Shown here: positions 7,598-15,630 of the stretch, piece after piece
Layout of the letters: every line of letters starts with the position of its first letter
How positions within the stretch are numbered: position 1 is the first letter of the stretch
Source: UBA4644 sp034933145
Lineage (GTDB): Bacteria > Bacillota > Clostridia > Oscillospirales > Butyricicoccaceae
Reading direction: 5' to 3'
Assembly: GCA_034933145.1 (NCBI GenBank)
Contig: JAYFOA010000072.1
Location: forward strand, 1-33,171
Length of the DNA: 33,171 bases
Translations under genes and position numbers: made by a program
The notes under the pieces: model-generated
What the model saw: the letters and a program-made list of their open reading frames with translations, nothing else
Databases searched by the model: none
Told to the model about the DNA's origin: nothing

Positions 7598-8605
7598 TTA
7601 ACGATGGTTCTTCGGGTCGGCCGCGTCAGAAAACGCATTGCCCACCACATAGAACGAAATGGTGACCAGTGACAGGATAATGGTCGGATAAATCAGCTGA
7701 TACCGCAGGTTCGGGCTCATCATCAGCTGACGGCCGATGTTGATCAGGTTGCCAAGGGATGGGGTAGTAGCCGGCAGGCCCAGACCGATATATGTAATGA
7801 ATACTTCAGAACCGATTGCCTCAGGAATAGCCAGTGCCACGCGCAGCATGATGACCGACACCAAATAGGGCAACAGATTGCGGAGTATGATTCGGAACGT
7901 ACTCGTACCTAGGCACCGGGATGCCAGGTTATATTCACGATCGCGGATAATGACGATCTGGTTGCGGATAAAGCGGGCCATCCCGATCCATCGTGTAATG
8001 CTCATGGCGAAAATAATCGTCCCTATACCAGGGGTCATCATATACGATACCAGGATCAGCACCAGAGAGGAAGGGATATTATCTAAAATATTGTATAGCT
8101 CCGTAAATATCACGTCGCAAGCTCGCACATACCCCCAGAGCACGCCGGCAAGAATACCAACGGCTGCTTCGACGACAGCAACACACATGGCAATGATCAG
8201 CGAGGTACGCGTCGCAGCCCACAGGCGGCTCCACAGGTCCTGGCCGATGGAGTTCGTACCGAAGATAAATCCCTGTTGACCGGGTTCAATATTGCGCAGT
8301 GGCTTGCCGCTTATGGGGTCGTTGTTGGCGGCAAAAGGATCGCGCTGATTGGGAAGGTATGGCTGAATAAACGTAAACAGAAGAATTGCCACCACTAAGA
8401 AAACGAGGAACATGGCAATCTTGTTCTTCCGGAAAACCTGAAACGTACTGCGCCAGTAGGAATAGTTGGAATAGCCGACGCGTTCTACTTCCTTTTCATT
8501 GAACTTGGCAAACGTAAAGGCCTCTTCATCCGAAAGATGCTCACGGAGCTGGTCCTGCATATTTTCTTCCAGCTTGACGAGTTTCGGGATTTTTAAGAAC
8601 GACAT
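7598..8605 (-). CDS. oppC: Oligopeptide ABC transporter permease OppC
   Basis: A 335-residue inner-membrane permease with about six membrane segments. After a long charged N-terminal tail (about 65 residues) comes the first segment, the OppC-type periplasmic FGTNSIGQDLWSRLWAATRTSL motif, and the BPD_transp_1 core with the EAA loop (about EYNLASRCLGTSTFRIILRNLLP) that docks on the ATPases. The C-terminus ends FSDAADPKNHR, matching the usual DALDPRLR-type ending. Its ATG shares one base with the oppB stop (TAATG), so the two permeases should be translationally coupled, with GGGAGGGAG as ribosome binding site inside oppB. Confidence 0.92.
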   Translation of the reverse strand: MSFLKIPKLVKLEENMQDQLREHLSDEEAFTFAKFNEKEVERVGYSNYSYWRSTFQVFRKNKIAMFLVFLVVAILLFTFIQPYLPNQRDPFAANNDPISGKPLRNIEPGQQGFIFGTNSIGQDLWSRLWAATRTSLIIAMCVAVVEAAVGILAGVLWGYVRACDVIFTELYNILDNIPSSLVLILVSYMMTPGIGTIIFAMSITRWIGMARFIRNQIVIIRDREYNLASRCLGTSTFRIILRNLLPYLVSVIMLRVALAIPEAIGSEVFITYIGLGLPATTPSLGNLINIGRQLMMSPNLRYQLIYPTIILSLVTISFYVVGNAFSDAADPKNHR

Positions 8606-9549
8606 TATCGTCTCCCTCCCTTCGTCACAAAGCTGATTCGGGGATCCAGCGCGACCATCATCAGGTCGCCAAGAATCAGGCCGATGATGCCAACGATACT
8701 GAACATCATGACGATCGCCTGCACCATGTTGTTATCCTGTTTCTTTACCACGTCAATTAGCAAACCGCCCATACCTGGTACGGCGTACAGAGACTCTATG
8801 TAGATGGAGCCGACCACCGTATTGAGCAAAGACGAGGGCAGATACTGTACCATCGGAACAAATGCATTGCGGAAGACATGCCGGTAAAAAATCTTCTGCT
8901 CAGACACGCCCTTGATCTTGGCCAGCTGGACATAATCTTTTGTACTCTCATCCACCGTATAGCGGCGAATCCACATGGCGTAATAAATGATGTTCGGAAG
9001 AGAAAGCGAGAAAACCGGCAGAATCCACGTTCGCCAATCATTTGCCCGGAATAAAAGACTCAGTCCAAAAAGGTCGGTACCGTAAAGCTGTATGAACAGA
9101 TAATATACCATTGCAGGTACGGCCTGAATAAATACGATGAATACCGTCCCCAGATGATCTGGAAATTTGTTTTTGTGCCGGGCCATCAAAAGCCCCAGTG
9201 GAAGGCCCAGCAGCATGCCCAGCAAAATTGCCATTATGCCGAGTTTTATGGAGAGCGGAGCCTTTGCCGCCAGAATCGTCATCGCAGGCACATTGTTACG
9301 ATAAACATACGAAGTGCCCAGATCGCCATGAATAATCAATTGTTTCCAAAAATCTGCCAGCTGCTGATGGAGTGGTTTGTCCAATCCCAGCAGCGCAAGG
9401 CTGTTTTTGATCTGCTCCTGCGACATTTTGTCCACATTGGGCAAAAAGCCATCCAGAGGCAGCTGCCGCATCAGAATAAAAACGGTCGATACAATAATAA
9501 AGATCGTCATCAGTGACCGCAGCAATCGTTTTGACAGGTATTTGACCAT
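8605..9549 (-). CDS. oppB: Oligopeptide ABC transporter permease OppB
   Basis: A 314-residue permease. It opens with the family-typical MVKYLSKRLLRSLMTIFIIV first membrane segment, carries an extracytoplasmic loop with the LGLDKPLHQQ motif, and has the EAA loop (YVQLAKIKGVSEQKIFYRHVFRNAF) that binds the ATPases; it ends DPRISFVTKGGRR. The ATG at 9549 was chosen because AGAGGGA lies just upstream and because homologues begin at this segment. The extra 31 residues of open frame to 9642 run through a strong hairpin and are not permease-like. It is separated from oppA by 74 bp that contain that hairpin. Confidence 0.93.
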   Translation of the reverse strand: MVKYLSKRLLRSLMTIFIIVSTVFILMRQLPLDGFLPNVDKMSQEQIKNSLALLGLDKPLHQQLADFWKQLIIHGDLGTSYVYRNNVPAMTILAAKAPLSIKLGIMAILLGMLLGLPLGLLMARHKNKFPDHLGTVFIVFIQAVPAMVYYLFIQLYGTDLFGLSLLFRANDWRTWILPVFSLSLPNIIYYAMWIRRYTVDESTKDYVQLAKIKGVSEQKIFYRHVFRNAFVPMVQYLPSSLLNTVVGSIYIESLYAVPGMGGLLIDVVKKQDNNMVQAIVMMFSIVGIIGLILGDLMMVALDPRISFVTKGGRR

Positions 9550-9569
9550 GCTGTTCCCTCTTTTACCAA

Positions 9570-9597
9570 GGCAACCCCCCGGAAACGGGGGGTTGCC
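9570..9597 (-). promoter_or_regulatory. Strong hairpin between oppA and oppB
   Basis: A perfect 12-bp GC-rich stem (arms 9586-9597 and 9570-9581, 4-nt loop) lies 26 bp after the oppA stop. No T-run follows it on the minus strand, so it is not a plain terminator. Such hairpins in binding-protein operons usually protect the upstream mRNA from 3' decay or act as partial terminators, which raises the binding protein above the membrane parts. Confidence 0.8.
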
Positions 9598-9623
9598 GGA
9601 ATTCACGTGCGGATGAAACGGCC

Positions 9624-11603
9624 TTACTTGCTGGCAAGCCAAGCCTGATAATTGGCCTCAAAGGTATCCATGTCGATGAAGTTATCTTCGACCTTCAGCC
9701 ACTTATAGCGCAGACGAGAAATACCGGACGGAGCCCACTGCCCCTCAAAGATGTTCAGACGGGTCGCCTGGTACTTGGCGGCAGACACGAAGCAGGGGAT
9801 GACCACGGCGTTTTCGATCAGCATGGCTTCCGCTTCGGAGAACAGCTGATACCTCTTGTCGATGTCGACGCCTTCCTGTTTGGCCTCGGCAACCTTATCG
9901 CAGTCTTCACTGTACATGGTGCCAAATTCCGCGAAATAGGGGCTGGCTGTAATCTTGTCGATATTAGCGATCACAGTGCTGTTGCTGCCATCGGTGGTGG
10001 TATACCATGTCTTGTATGCTGCGGCATCAGTCACCAGTGCGGCGCGGTCATAGCTGGAACCCAGCTCGAGGCCGCTGTCAACATCAACGTTATGGCCGAA
10101 CGGATCGGTCCAGGTCTCGGGATCCACATAGTCGGCGCCCCAGTTGCAGCGCATGAAGCTGTAGTCGCCCGCGCGGCGGGTAGCGCTCAGGAAGTTTTCG
10201 GACGGGCCGGCATTCAGGACACAGGTGATATAGTCGGTGCCCAGCAGACCTTCGATTTGCTGCTTCAGCAGGCTGTACTCGTTCTCCCAGTCGGTATCGC
10301 CGGACTTATAGGTCAGGACCATGGTAACCGGGAACGTAACGCCGACAGCGGTCAGCTCTTCAATGGCCTTCTGCTTATACTCCAGAGCCTTGTCCTTGTT
10401 GAAGAAATACTGATCCACGCCATCAAACGCGGCCAGCTGGCTAAAGTCTGTGCCTTCGTCATTAAAGCAGAAGTTGGACGGGGTGATCGTACTCTGCGCG
10501 ATGCTCTCCGGATCCTCCGGCTCAACGGCCGCCATGCTGTACATACGGTCAAACGCGCTCATGATGGAGTGACGGAAATTGCTGTTCATGACCGCCAGCG
10601 CCCAGTTCTCCGGGCCCCATTCAGCGGCATAGGCAGGACGATAATCGAAGCAGTAGAAATAGGCCCACATGTTGTCGACGCGGTCACGGGAGACGTATGT
10701 GGAATTATTTGCCTTCCACTCGTCGATGATGTCCATGCTCAAATTGCAGGAGTCAAGCTCTCCGCGCAGAACCATAGTGGGCGCGAGGGTCTCGGCCTCG
10801 GCGTTGTAAACACGCTCAATGCGGGTGATATAGATGCGGTCGGCGTCCCAGTTGTGCTCATTCTTAACATAGATGTGCTGAACCTGAGGTTCAAAATCAG
10901 AAAGAATGTAAGAGCCGCAGAAATACATCTTGGTGTTGTCAACGCCGAACTGGTCGCCCAGCTCTTCCAGCTGCGGGCCATACGCCGGCATATAAGGGGT
11001 ATAGACCATGGCGGACAGGAAGTACGGGGTGGGACGCTCCAGTGTATATTCCACTGTGTATTTATCCAGTGCCTTGATACCGACTTCGTTAAAATCGGTG
11101 ATTTCTTTATTATAATATTTCTCGGCGTTCTTGATGCAGTTAACCTGTTGCTGGGTCTTGGAGTCATATTCGGACGTGCAGACATATTTCATCGCGTCCA
11201 CAAAATCCTGCGCGGTCAGCTCGGCAACTTCGTTGCCCTGATAGTCATACCACATCACGCCCTCGCGGAGGTGGAACGTCCAGACAAGGCCGTCGTCGCT
11301 GGTCTCCCAGGTGGTGGCCAGTCCGGGAATGGTCTTGCCGTGCTCATCGCACTCAACCATCGTGTCAATCACGTTGGCGGCGACCTGCTGCGGCCACTGT
11401 TCACCGGTGATCAGATAGTTAAGGGTGCTGACTTCCGAGCTGTACATGTCGCGGAAAACCATTTCCTTCGGTTCAGAGGTCTGATCTTCGCCTGAGGTCT
11501 GACCGTCGGTATCATCACCGGACGGTGTCTCGGTCTTGGTGCAGCCGGCAGCCATTGCAAAGATCATCATGGCCGCGAGAAGCAGCGCAAGAAGTTTCTT
11601 CAT
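9624..11603 (-). CDS. oppA: Oligopeptide ABC transporter substrate-binding lipoprotein OppA
   Basis: A 659-residue family 5 extracellular solute-binding protein. The N-terminus is a lipoprotein signal: MKK, a hydrophobic stretch, and a lipobox MAAGC with the lipidated Cys at residue 21. A low-complexity linker rich in Asp, Glu, Ser and Thr follows, then the SBP_bac_5 domain (STLNYL, TWETSDDGLVWTFHLREGVMW, AQDFVDAMKYVC and the later RAGDYSFMRCNWGADYVDPETWTDPF motifs). The ATG at 11603 has AAGGAG about 10 nt upstream and starts exactly at the signal peptide. It is the first gene of the opp operon, with a promoter at 11678-11706. The ligand is probably a peptide, but dipeptide, oligopeptide or other small ligands cannot be separated from sequence. 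Confidence 0.93.
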   Translation of the reverse strand: MKKLLALLLAAMMIFAMAAGCTKTETPSGDDTDGQTSGEDQTSEPKEMVFRDMYSSEVSTLNYLITGEQWPQQVAANVIDTMVECDEHGKTIPGLATTWETSDDGLVWTFHLREGVMWYDYQGNEVAELTAQDFVDAMKYVCTSEYDSKTQQQVNCIKNAEKYYNKEITDFNEVGIKALDKYTVEYTLERPTPYFLSAMVYTPYMPAYGPQLEELGDQFGVDNTKMYFCGSYILSDFEPQVQHIYVKNEHNWDADRIYITRIERVYNAEAETLAPTMVLRGELDSCNLSMDIIDEWKANNSTYVSRDRVDNMWAYFYCFDYRPAYAAEWGPENWALAVMNSNFRHSIMSAFDRMYSMAAVEPEDPESIAQSTITPSNFCFNDEGTDFSQLAAFDGVDQYFFNKDKALEYKQKAIEELTAVGVTFPVTMVLTYKSGDTDWENEYSLLKQQIEGLLGTDYITCVLNAGPSENFLSATRRAGDYSFMRCNWGADYVDPETWTDPFGHNVDVDSGLELGSSYDRAALVTDAAAYKTWYTTTDGSNSTVIANIDKITASPYFAEFGTMYSEDCDKVAEAKQEGVDIDKRYQLFSEAEAMLIENAVVIPCFVSAAKYQATRLNIFEGQWAPSGISRLRYKWLKVEDNFIDMDTFEANYQAWLASK

Positions 11604-11677
11604 CGCATGTTCACTCCTTCTTAATATTGACGTGTTTGACGAACTCTTTTGCAATGTCCACAAACCACGCTATATGG

Positions 11678-11706
11678 ATTTTATACTTTGTTAACATTCA
11701 TGTCAA
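11678..11706 (-). promoter_or_regulatory. Sigma-A promoter of the opp operon
   Basis: TTGACA (11701-11706), 17 bp, TAAAAT (11678-11683) on the minus strand, giving a leader of about 70 nt before oppA. The spacer back to the acyl-CoA ligase gene (11707-11785) is AT-rich with no convincing terminator, so some read-through from that gene is possible. Confidence 0.78.
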
Positions 11707-11785
11707 CTACGCGCAACAACATTTATGATATATTACAATTTCCGTGCTATTTTTTAATGCACAATCCCTAATTTTCTGCGAATTC

Positions 11786-13489
11786 TTATTTTTTTGACGC
11801 TTCTTCTTTTTCCAGAACAGTATAGGCAACCTTGCCGACCAGCGTTTTCGGCAGATTATCCCGATATTCAAATTCATACGGCATAGCATACCGGGCAATA
11901 TTCTTTTTGCAATGTTCCAAAATGGAGTTTTTGACCTCATCGGTGGGCTGATAGCCCGGTCGGAGGACGACAAACGCCTTGGGCTTCTGCATACGGTAGT
12001 CGTCGTGAACGCCGATGACCGTACTCATCAGCACGGCGGGATGTGCGTCAATCACGTTTTCCAGCTGCGACGGATAGATGTTATAGCCGCTGGAAATGAT
12101 TACACGCTTCAGCCGTTGCTTGAAAAAAACAAACCCATCGGCATCCATGCTGCCCAGGTCACCGGTATGCAGCCAGATACGTCCATCTTCATGAACACGG
12201 AGGGTCTGCGCCGTTTCCTTTTCGTTGCCATAATACTCCCGCATGACGCTGGGGCCGGAAATGCAGATCTCACCCAGCTCGCCGTAGGGAACCTCGTCAT
12301 GCGTATTGGGCGTACATATTTTATAATAGGTGTCGGGAAATGGCACGCCTATGCTGCCTTCCCGGTAATATTCTTTCGGTGTCAGGCAGGAAGCGGTGAC
12401 GCATTCGGTGGTTCCATAGCCTTCGCGGACCTGCACCTTCGCACCGTGGCTATGCAGAAAACTGTCCACCTTATGCTTAAGCTCGGAGCTCAGGCTGTCA
12501 CCGCCGGAGAAAACGCCTTCCAGCGCGGACAGATCCAGATCGTCGATGTCCTCCATCCGCAGCAGCGCCTCAAACAGAGTAGGCACACCGGCAATATAGT
12601 TTGGCTTATGCTTCCGCAGCAGGGCTGCATAGGTCTTGACAGTAAACTGAGGCACCAGAATGCATTTGCAGCCGCCGACCAGCATCGTATGGATTCCGAT
12701 CCCAAGCCCGAAGCCGTGGAACATCGGCATGATGGATAACATGGCGTGACCGGGAAAGACACAATCCCCCGCAGCTATTGTCTGAAGTGCCAGCGCATTA
12801 AAATTAAGGTTAGTCAGCAAAATTCCCTTGGTAGTACCGGTGGTACCGCCGCTATAAAGCAGCCCGGCCGGATAGGACCCATCGGCCGGATATCTCCAAT
12901 CTTCTCCTCTATATTTGTCGCCGCCATGCATAAAGTCATTCCACCAGAGCACCTCCGCATCCTTCGGAATCTTTGGATCTTTGCGCCCTGCGGTCAGCGC
13001 ATAGCCCACCTTCATCAGCGGCGTCAGGCCATCGGCAATCGAGGTCACGATCAGTGTTTTCAGCTTTGTTTCCTTGCGGACGGTATCAAATTTCTGCCAG
13101 AACTTATCCAGCGTAATCGCCACGGCGCTGCCGGCGGTGTTGAGAAAAAAAGCAATCTCCCCCTGGCTGGACAGCGGATGCACCATATTGGCCATCGCAC
13201 CCATCCGATTAACGGCGTAGAATATGATCAGCGCCTGCGGCGTGTTTGGCAGGCAGATGGTGACCCGTTCCCCCGGCCGGACGCCCAAGTCACAGAGTGC
13301 GCGGGCGCAGTGATGGATCTGCCGTATCAGCTCGGAATATTTTAATTTGTTTCCCATGAACTCGCATGCAATGTGATCGGGATATTTATCGGCCGCCTGC
13401 TCCAGCAGATCACACATGGTCTTGTCCGGATAATTTAGATGTGCCGGCGTACTCCCGTAATATTTGAGCCACGGCGCCTTGATTTCCAT
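11786..13489 (-). CDS. AMP-forming acyl-CoA ligase (fatty acid/long-chain acyl-CoA synthetase type)
   Basis: A 567-residue member of the ANL adenylating enzymes, which activate a carboxylic acid as acyl-AMP and transfer it to CoA. The core motifs are intact: phosphate-binding YSGGTTGTTKG (residues 212-222), YGTTE (358-362), HTGDLG (441-446), the hinge region KRVIISSGYNIYPSQLE (461-477) and the catalytic C-terminal lysine in LPKTLVGKVAY. No carrier domain or membrane segment is present. The ATG at 13489 has GGGAGG 7 nt upstream; an in-frame ATG at 13504 lies on that ribosome binding site and is not used. FadD-like function is the best guess; the chain length, or an aryl or other acid substrate, is unknown. 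Confidence 0.88.
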   Translation of the reverse strand: MEIKAPWLKYYGSTPAHLNYPDKTMCDLLEQAADKYPDHIACEFMGNKLKYSELIRQIHHCARALCDLGVRPGERVTICLPNTPQALIIFYAVNRMGAMANMVHPLSSQGEIAFFLNTAGSAVAITLDKFWQKFDTVRKETKLKTLIVTSIADGLTPLMKVGYALTAGRKDPKIPKDAEVLWWNDFMHGGDKYRGEDWRYPADGSYPAGLLYSGGTTGTTKGILLTNLNFNALALQTIAAGDCVFPGHAMLSIMPMFHGFGLGIGIHTMLVGGCKCILVPQFTVKTYAALLRKHKPNYIAGVPTLFEALLRMEDIDDLDLSALEGVFSGGDSLSSELKHKVDSFLHSHGAKVQVREGYGTTECVTASCLTPKEYYREGSIGVPFPDTYYKICTPNTHDEVPYGELGEICISGPSVMREYYGNEKETAQTLRVHEDGRIWLHTGDLGSMDADGFVFFKQRLKRVIISSGYNIYPSQLENVIDAHPAVLMSTVIGVHDDYRMQKPKAFVVLRPGYQPTDEVKNSILEHCKKNIARYAMPYEFEYRDNLPKTLVGKVAYTVLEKEEASKK

Positions 13490-13543
13490 ATATAAGCCTC
13501 CCATACAGCCATAATGATGATTTTGCGCCTGTAAACGCTGCCT

Positions 13544-13572
13544 AGTATATCACATTTCCCCAAATGTCGCAA
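13544..13572 (-). promoter_or_regulatory. Promoter of the acyl-CoA ligase gene with palindrome in the spacer
   Basis: TTGCGA (13567-13572), 17 bp, TATACT (13544-13549) on the minus strand, with a TGn extension before the -10. The spacer contains a perfect inverted repeat, ACATTT (13552-13557), 4 bp, AAATGT (13562-13567), a possible operator. The remaining spacer to 13673 shows no gene. Confidence 0.72.
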
Positions 13573-13673
13573 TCAAAGAGCCGCATCATCCCACACATGT
13601 TGCCCTTCTTTACAGGCTCTTGACACTGCTTTTTGCCGAAATTCATTCCCTCTGTCATTACGCTGTGATATTA

Positions 13674-13717
13674 AAAAGGGATCGCGGACAGCCCAAGAGC
13701 TGGCCGCGATCCCTTTT
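13674..13717 (-). terminator. Intrinsic terminator of the marR-ABC exporter operon
   Basis: A 14-bp perfect outer stem (13674-13687 with 13704-13717) plus an inner 4-bp stem (13689-13692 with 13699-13702). It ends in TTTT on either strand and starts 5 bp after the stop of the last exporter gene. Confidence 0.92.
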
Positions 13718-13722
13718 ATAAA

Positions 13723-15630
13723 TTACGCGCTTTCAAACTGAGAATTGTACATTTCGGCATACGCGCCGTTTTTCTCCAGCAGCTCTTTATGGCTGCCCTG
13801 CTCGACGATGTCACCGTCACGGAGCATGAGGATCGTCCCACAATCACGGATTGTGCTCAGTCTGTGGGCGATGATAAAGCTGGTACGCCCCTGCATCAGG
13901 GTATCCATGGCATGCTGAATATCCACCTCGGTCTTGGTATCCACACTGGAGGTAGCCTCATCGAGGATAAGCACCTGCGGATCTGCCAATACGGCGCGGG
14001 CAATCGTAATCAGCTGCTTCTGGCCGGCGGAGATATTGCTGCTCTCCTCATTGATTGTCATGTCATAGCCACCGGGCAGCGTCCGCGCAAAGTGATCCAC
14101 GCGGGCAGCCTTTGCCGCAGTCAGCACCTGACTGTCGGGCGCCGTCCGGTCTCCGTAACGGATGTTCTCACGAATGGTATCACCATACAGCCAGGTATCC
14201 TGAAGCACCATGCCCAAGGCGCTTCGCAAGCTCTCCCGGGAATAGCGGCGAATGTCGATGCCGTCCAGCAGGATGCAGCCCTCGGTAACATCGTAATACC
14301 GCATCAGCAGCTTGACAATTGTAGTCTTTCCGGCACCCGTGGGGCCAACGATGGCCACCTTTTGCCCCGCCTCCACAAAGGCGGAAAAATCATGGATGAT
14401 CAGCTTATCCGGATCATATCCGAAGGCCACATGGCAGAACTCTACGGTTCCGCGGAAGGGATGCTCCTGGGGGCCCTCCTCGTCGGTCCAACGCAGTACG
14501 GGGCCATTCTCAGTCTTTGCATAGGTGACGGGGCTCGCATCCTCAGGGGCTTCTTCCGGCTGATCCATAAAGGCAAAGACACGTTCCGCCGCCGCCGCGG
14601 TCTGCTGAAGGACATTGGATATATTGGCCACCTGGGCGATCGGCTGGTTAAAGGAGCGGATATACTGCAGGAACGCCTGTACGCCGCCCAGATCCAGATT
14701 GCCTGTGGCCACGCGGGCCGCGCCGACAACGCAGGCCATCACATACCCCAGATTCCCGATGAAGTTGATTGCCGGCATAATCAGACCGGACAAGAACTGT
14801 GACCGCCAGGCGGAATCATAAAGCCTGTCGTTTTGTTCGCCGAACTGACTCATCGCCCGCTCTTCGCCGCGAAAGGCACGGATAATCATCTGACCGCCGT
14901 AGGTCTCTTCAATCCGGCCGTTGACCGCGCCGAGATACTGCTGCTGCCCTGCAAAATATTTCTGGCTCCGCTTGATAATGAGCATGGACAGAATGGCAGA
15001 GCAGGGGATGATCAAAATGGCCAGTCCGGTCATCAGTACGCTGATGGACAGCATCATCACCAGCACGCCGATCATCGTAGTCACCGATGTGATGATTTGC
15101 ACGATGCTCTGGTTCAGGTTCTGGCTGATGGCATCCACATCGTTAGTGATACGGGAAAGAACCTCACCCTGGCTGGTACTCTCAAAATATTTAAGCGGCA
15201 GCTTGTGTATCTTTACCGAAATATCCCGCCGCAGACGGTAGGTAATATCATTGCTGACGCCGGCCATGATCCAACCCTGAAGATAGGTGAAAATCGCACT
15301 GATGCCATACAGGACAATCAGCCAGCCGATGATATTGCCGATATAGCCGAAGTCGATGCTTCCCGTACCCCGCGCCATGGCGATAATCCCGTCACTCAGC
15401 GCATTGGTAGCCCTGGCCAGGATCTTTGGGCCGACGATATTGAAAACCGTGCCGAGCACAGCGAATATCACCACGAACACCGCCTGTTGGCGGTAATCGC
15501 CCAGATATTTCAGCAGCCGTCGAAGACTGCCCTTAAAATCCTTTGGTTTTTCCACCGGCGTCATGCCCATGCCGCCGGGGCCATGACCTCCGCGGGGCCC
15601 GCGGAATGTGCCTTGCTGTTTTTCACTCAT
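13723..15630 (-). CDS. Heterodimeric ABC multidrug exporter, subunit with canonical Walker B
   Basis: A 635-residue fused membrane-plus-ATPase half-transporter. A Gly/Pro-rich N-terminal tail (residues 10-25) precedes six membrane segments (about 45-335). The nucleotide domain has Walker A GPTGAGKT (429-436), Q-loop VLQDTWLYG, signature NISAGQKQ (532-539), Walker B VLILDEAT with catalytic Glu558, and switch His589 in IIAHRLSTI. Its signature has Ala in place of the first Gly of SGGQ, while its Walker B is intact. The preceding gene shows the reverse, as expected for a heterodimeric exporter of the BmrCD/TM287-288 type. It starts inside the stop of the partner gene (ATGA overlap). Substrate unknown, probably amphipathic drugs. 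Confidence 0.93.
   Translation of the reverse strand: MSEKQQGTFRGPRGGHGPGGMGMTPVEKPKDFKGSLRRLLKYLGDYRQQAVFVVIFAVLGTVFNIVGPKILARATNALSDGIIAMARGTGSIDFGYIGNIIGWLIVLYGISAIFTYLQGWIMAGVSNDITYRLRRDISVKIHKLPLKYFESTSQGEVLSRITNDVDAISQNLNQSIVQIITSVTTMIGVLVMMLSISVLMTGLAILIIPCSAILSMLIIKRSQKYFAGQQQYLGAVNGRIEETYGGQMIIRAFRGEERAMSQFGEQNDRLYDSAWRSQFLSGLIMPAINFIGNLGYVMACVVGAARVATGNLDLGGVQAFLQYIRSFNQPIAQVANISNVLQQTAAAAERVFAFMDQPEEAPEDASPVTYAKTENGPVLRWTDEEGPQEHPFRGTVEFCHVAFGYDPDKLIIHDFSAFVEAGQKVAIVGPTGAGKTTIVKLLMRYYDVTEGCILLDGIDIRRYSRESLRSALGMVLQDTWLYGDTIRENIRYGDRTAPDSQVLTAAKAARVDHFARTLPGGYDMTINEESSNISAGQKQLITIARAVLADPQVLILDEATSSVDTKTEVDIQHAMDTLMQGRTSFIIAHRLSTIRDCGTILMLRDGDIVEQGSHKELLEKNGAYAEMYNSQFESA

Noticed and set aside
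10092..11495. 467-residue open frame on the plus strand
   Set aside because: It lies wholly antisense to oppA, whose lipoprotein signal and SBP_bac_5 motifs are clear. The frame is open because of codon bias and has no ribosome binding site or family likeness.
13789..14802. 337-residue open frame on the plus strand
   Set aside because: It is antisense to the ABC exporter gene and has no recognisable domain or start signal.
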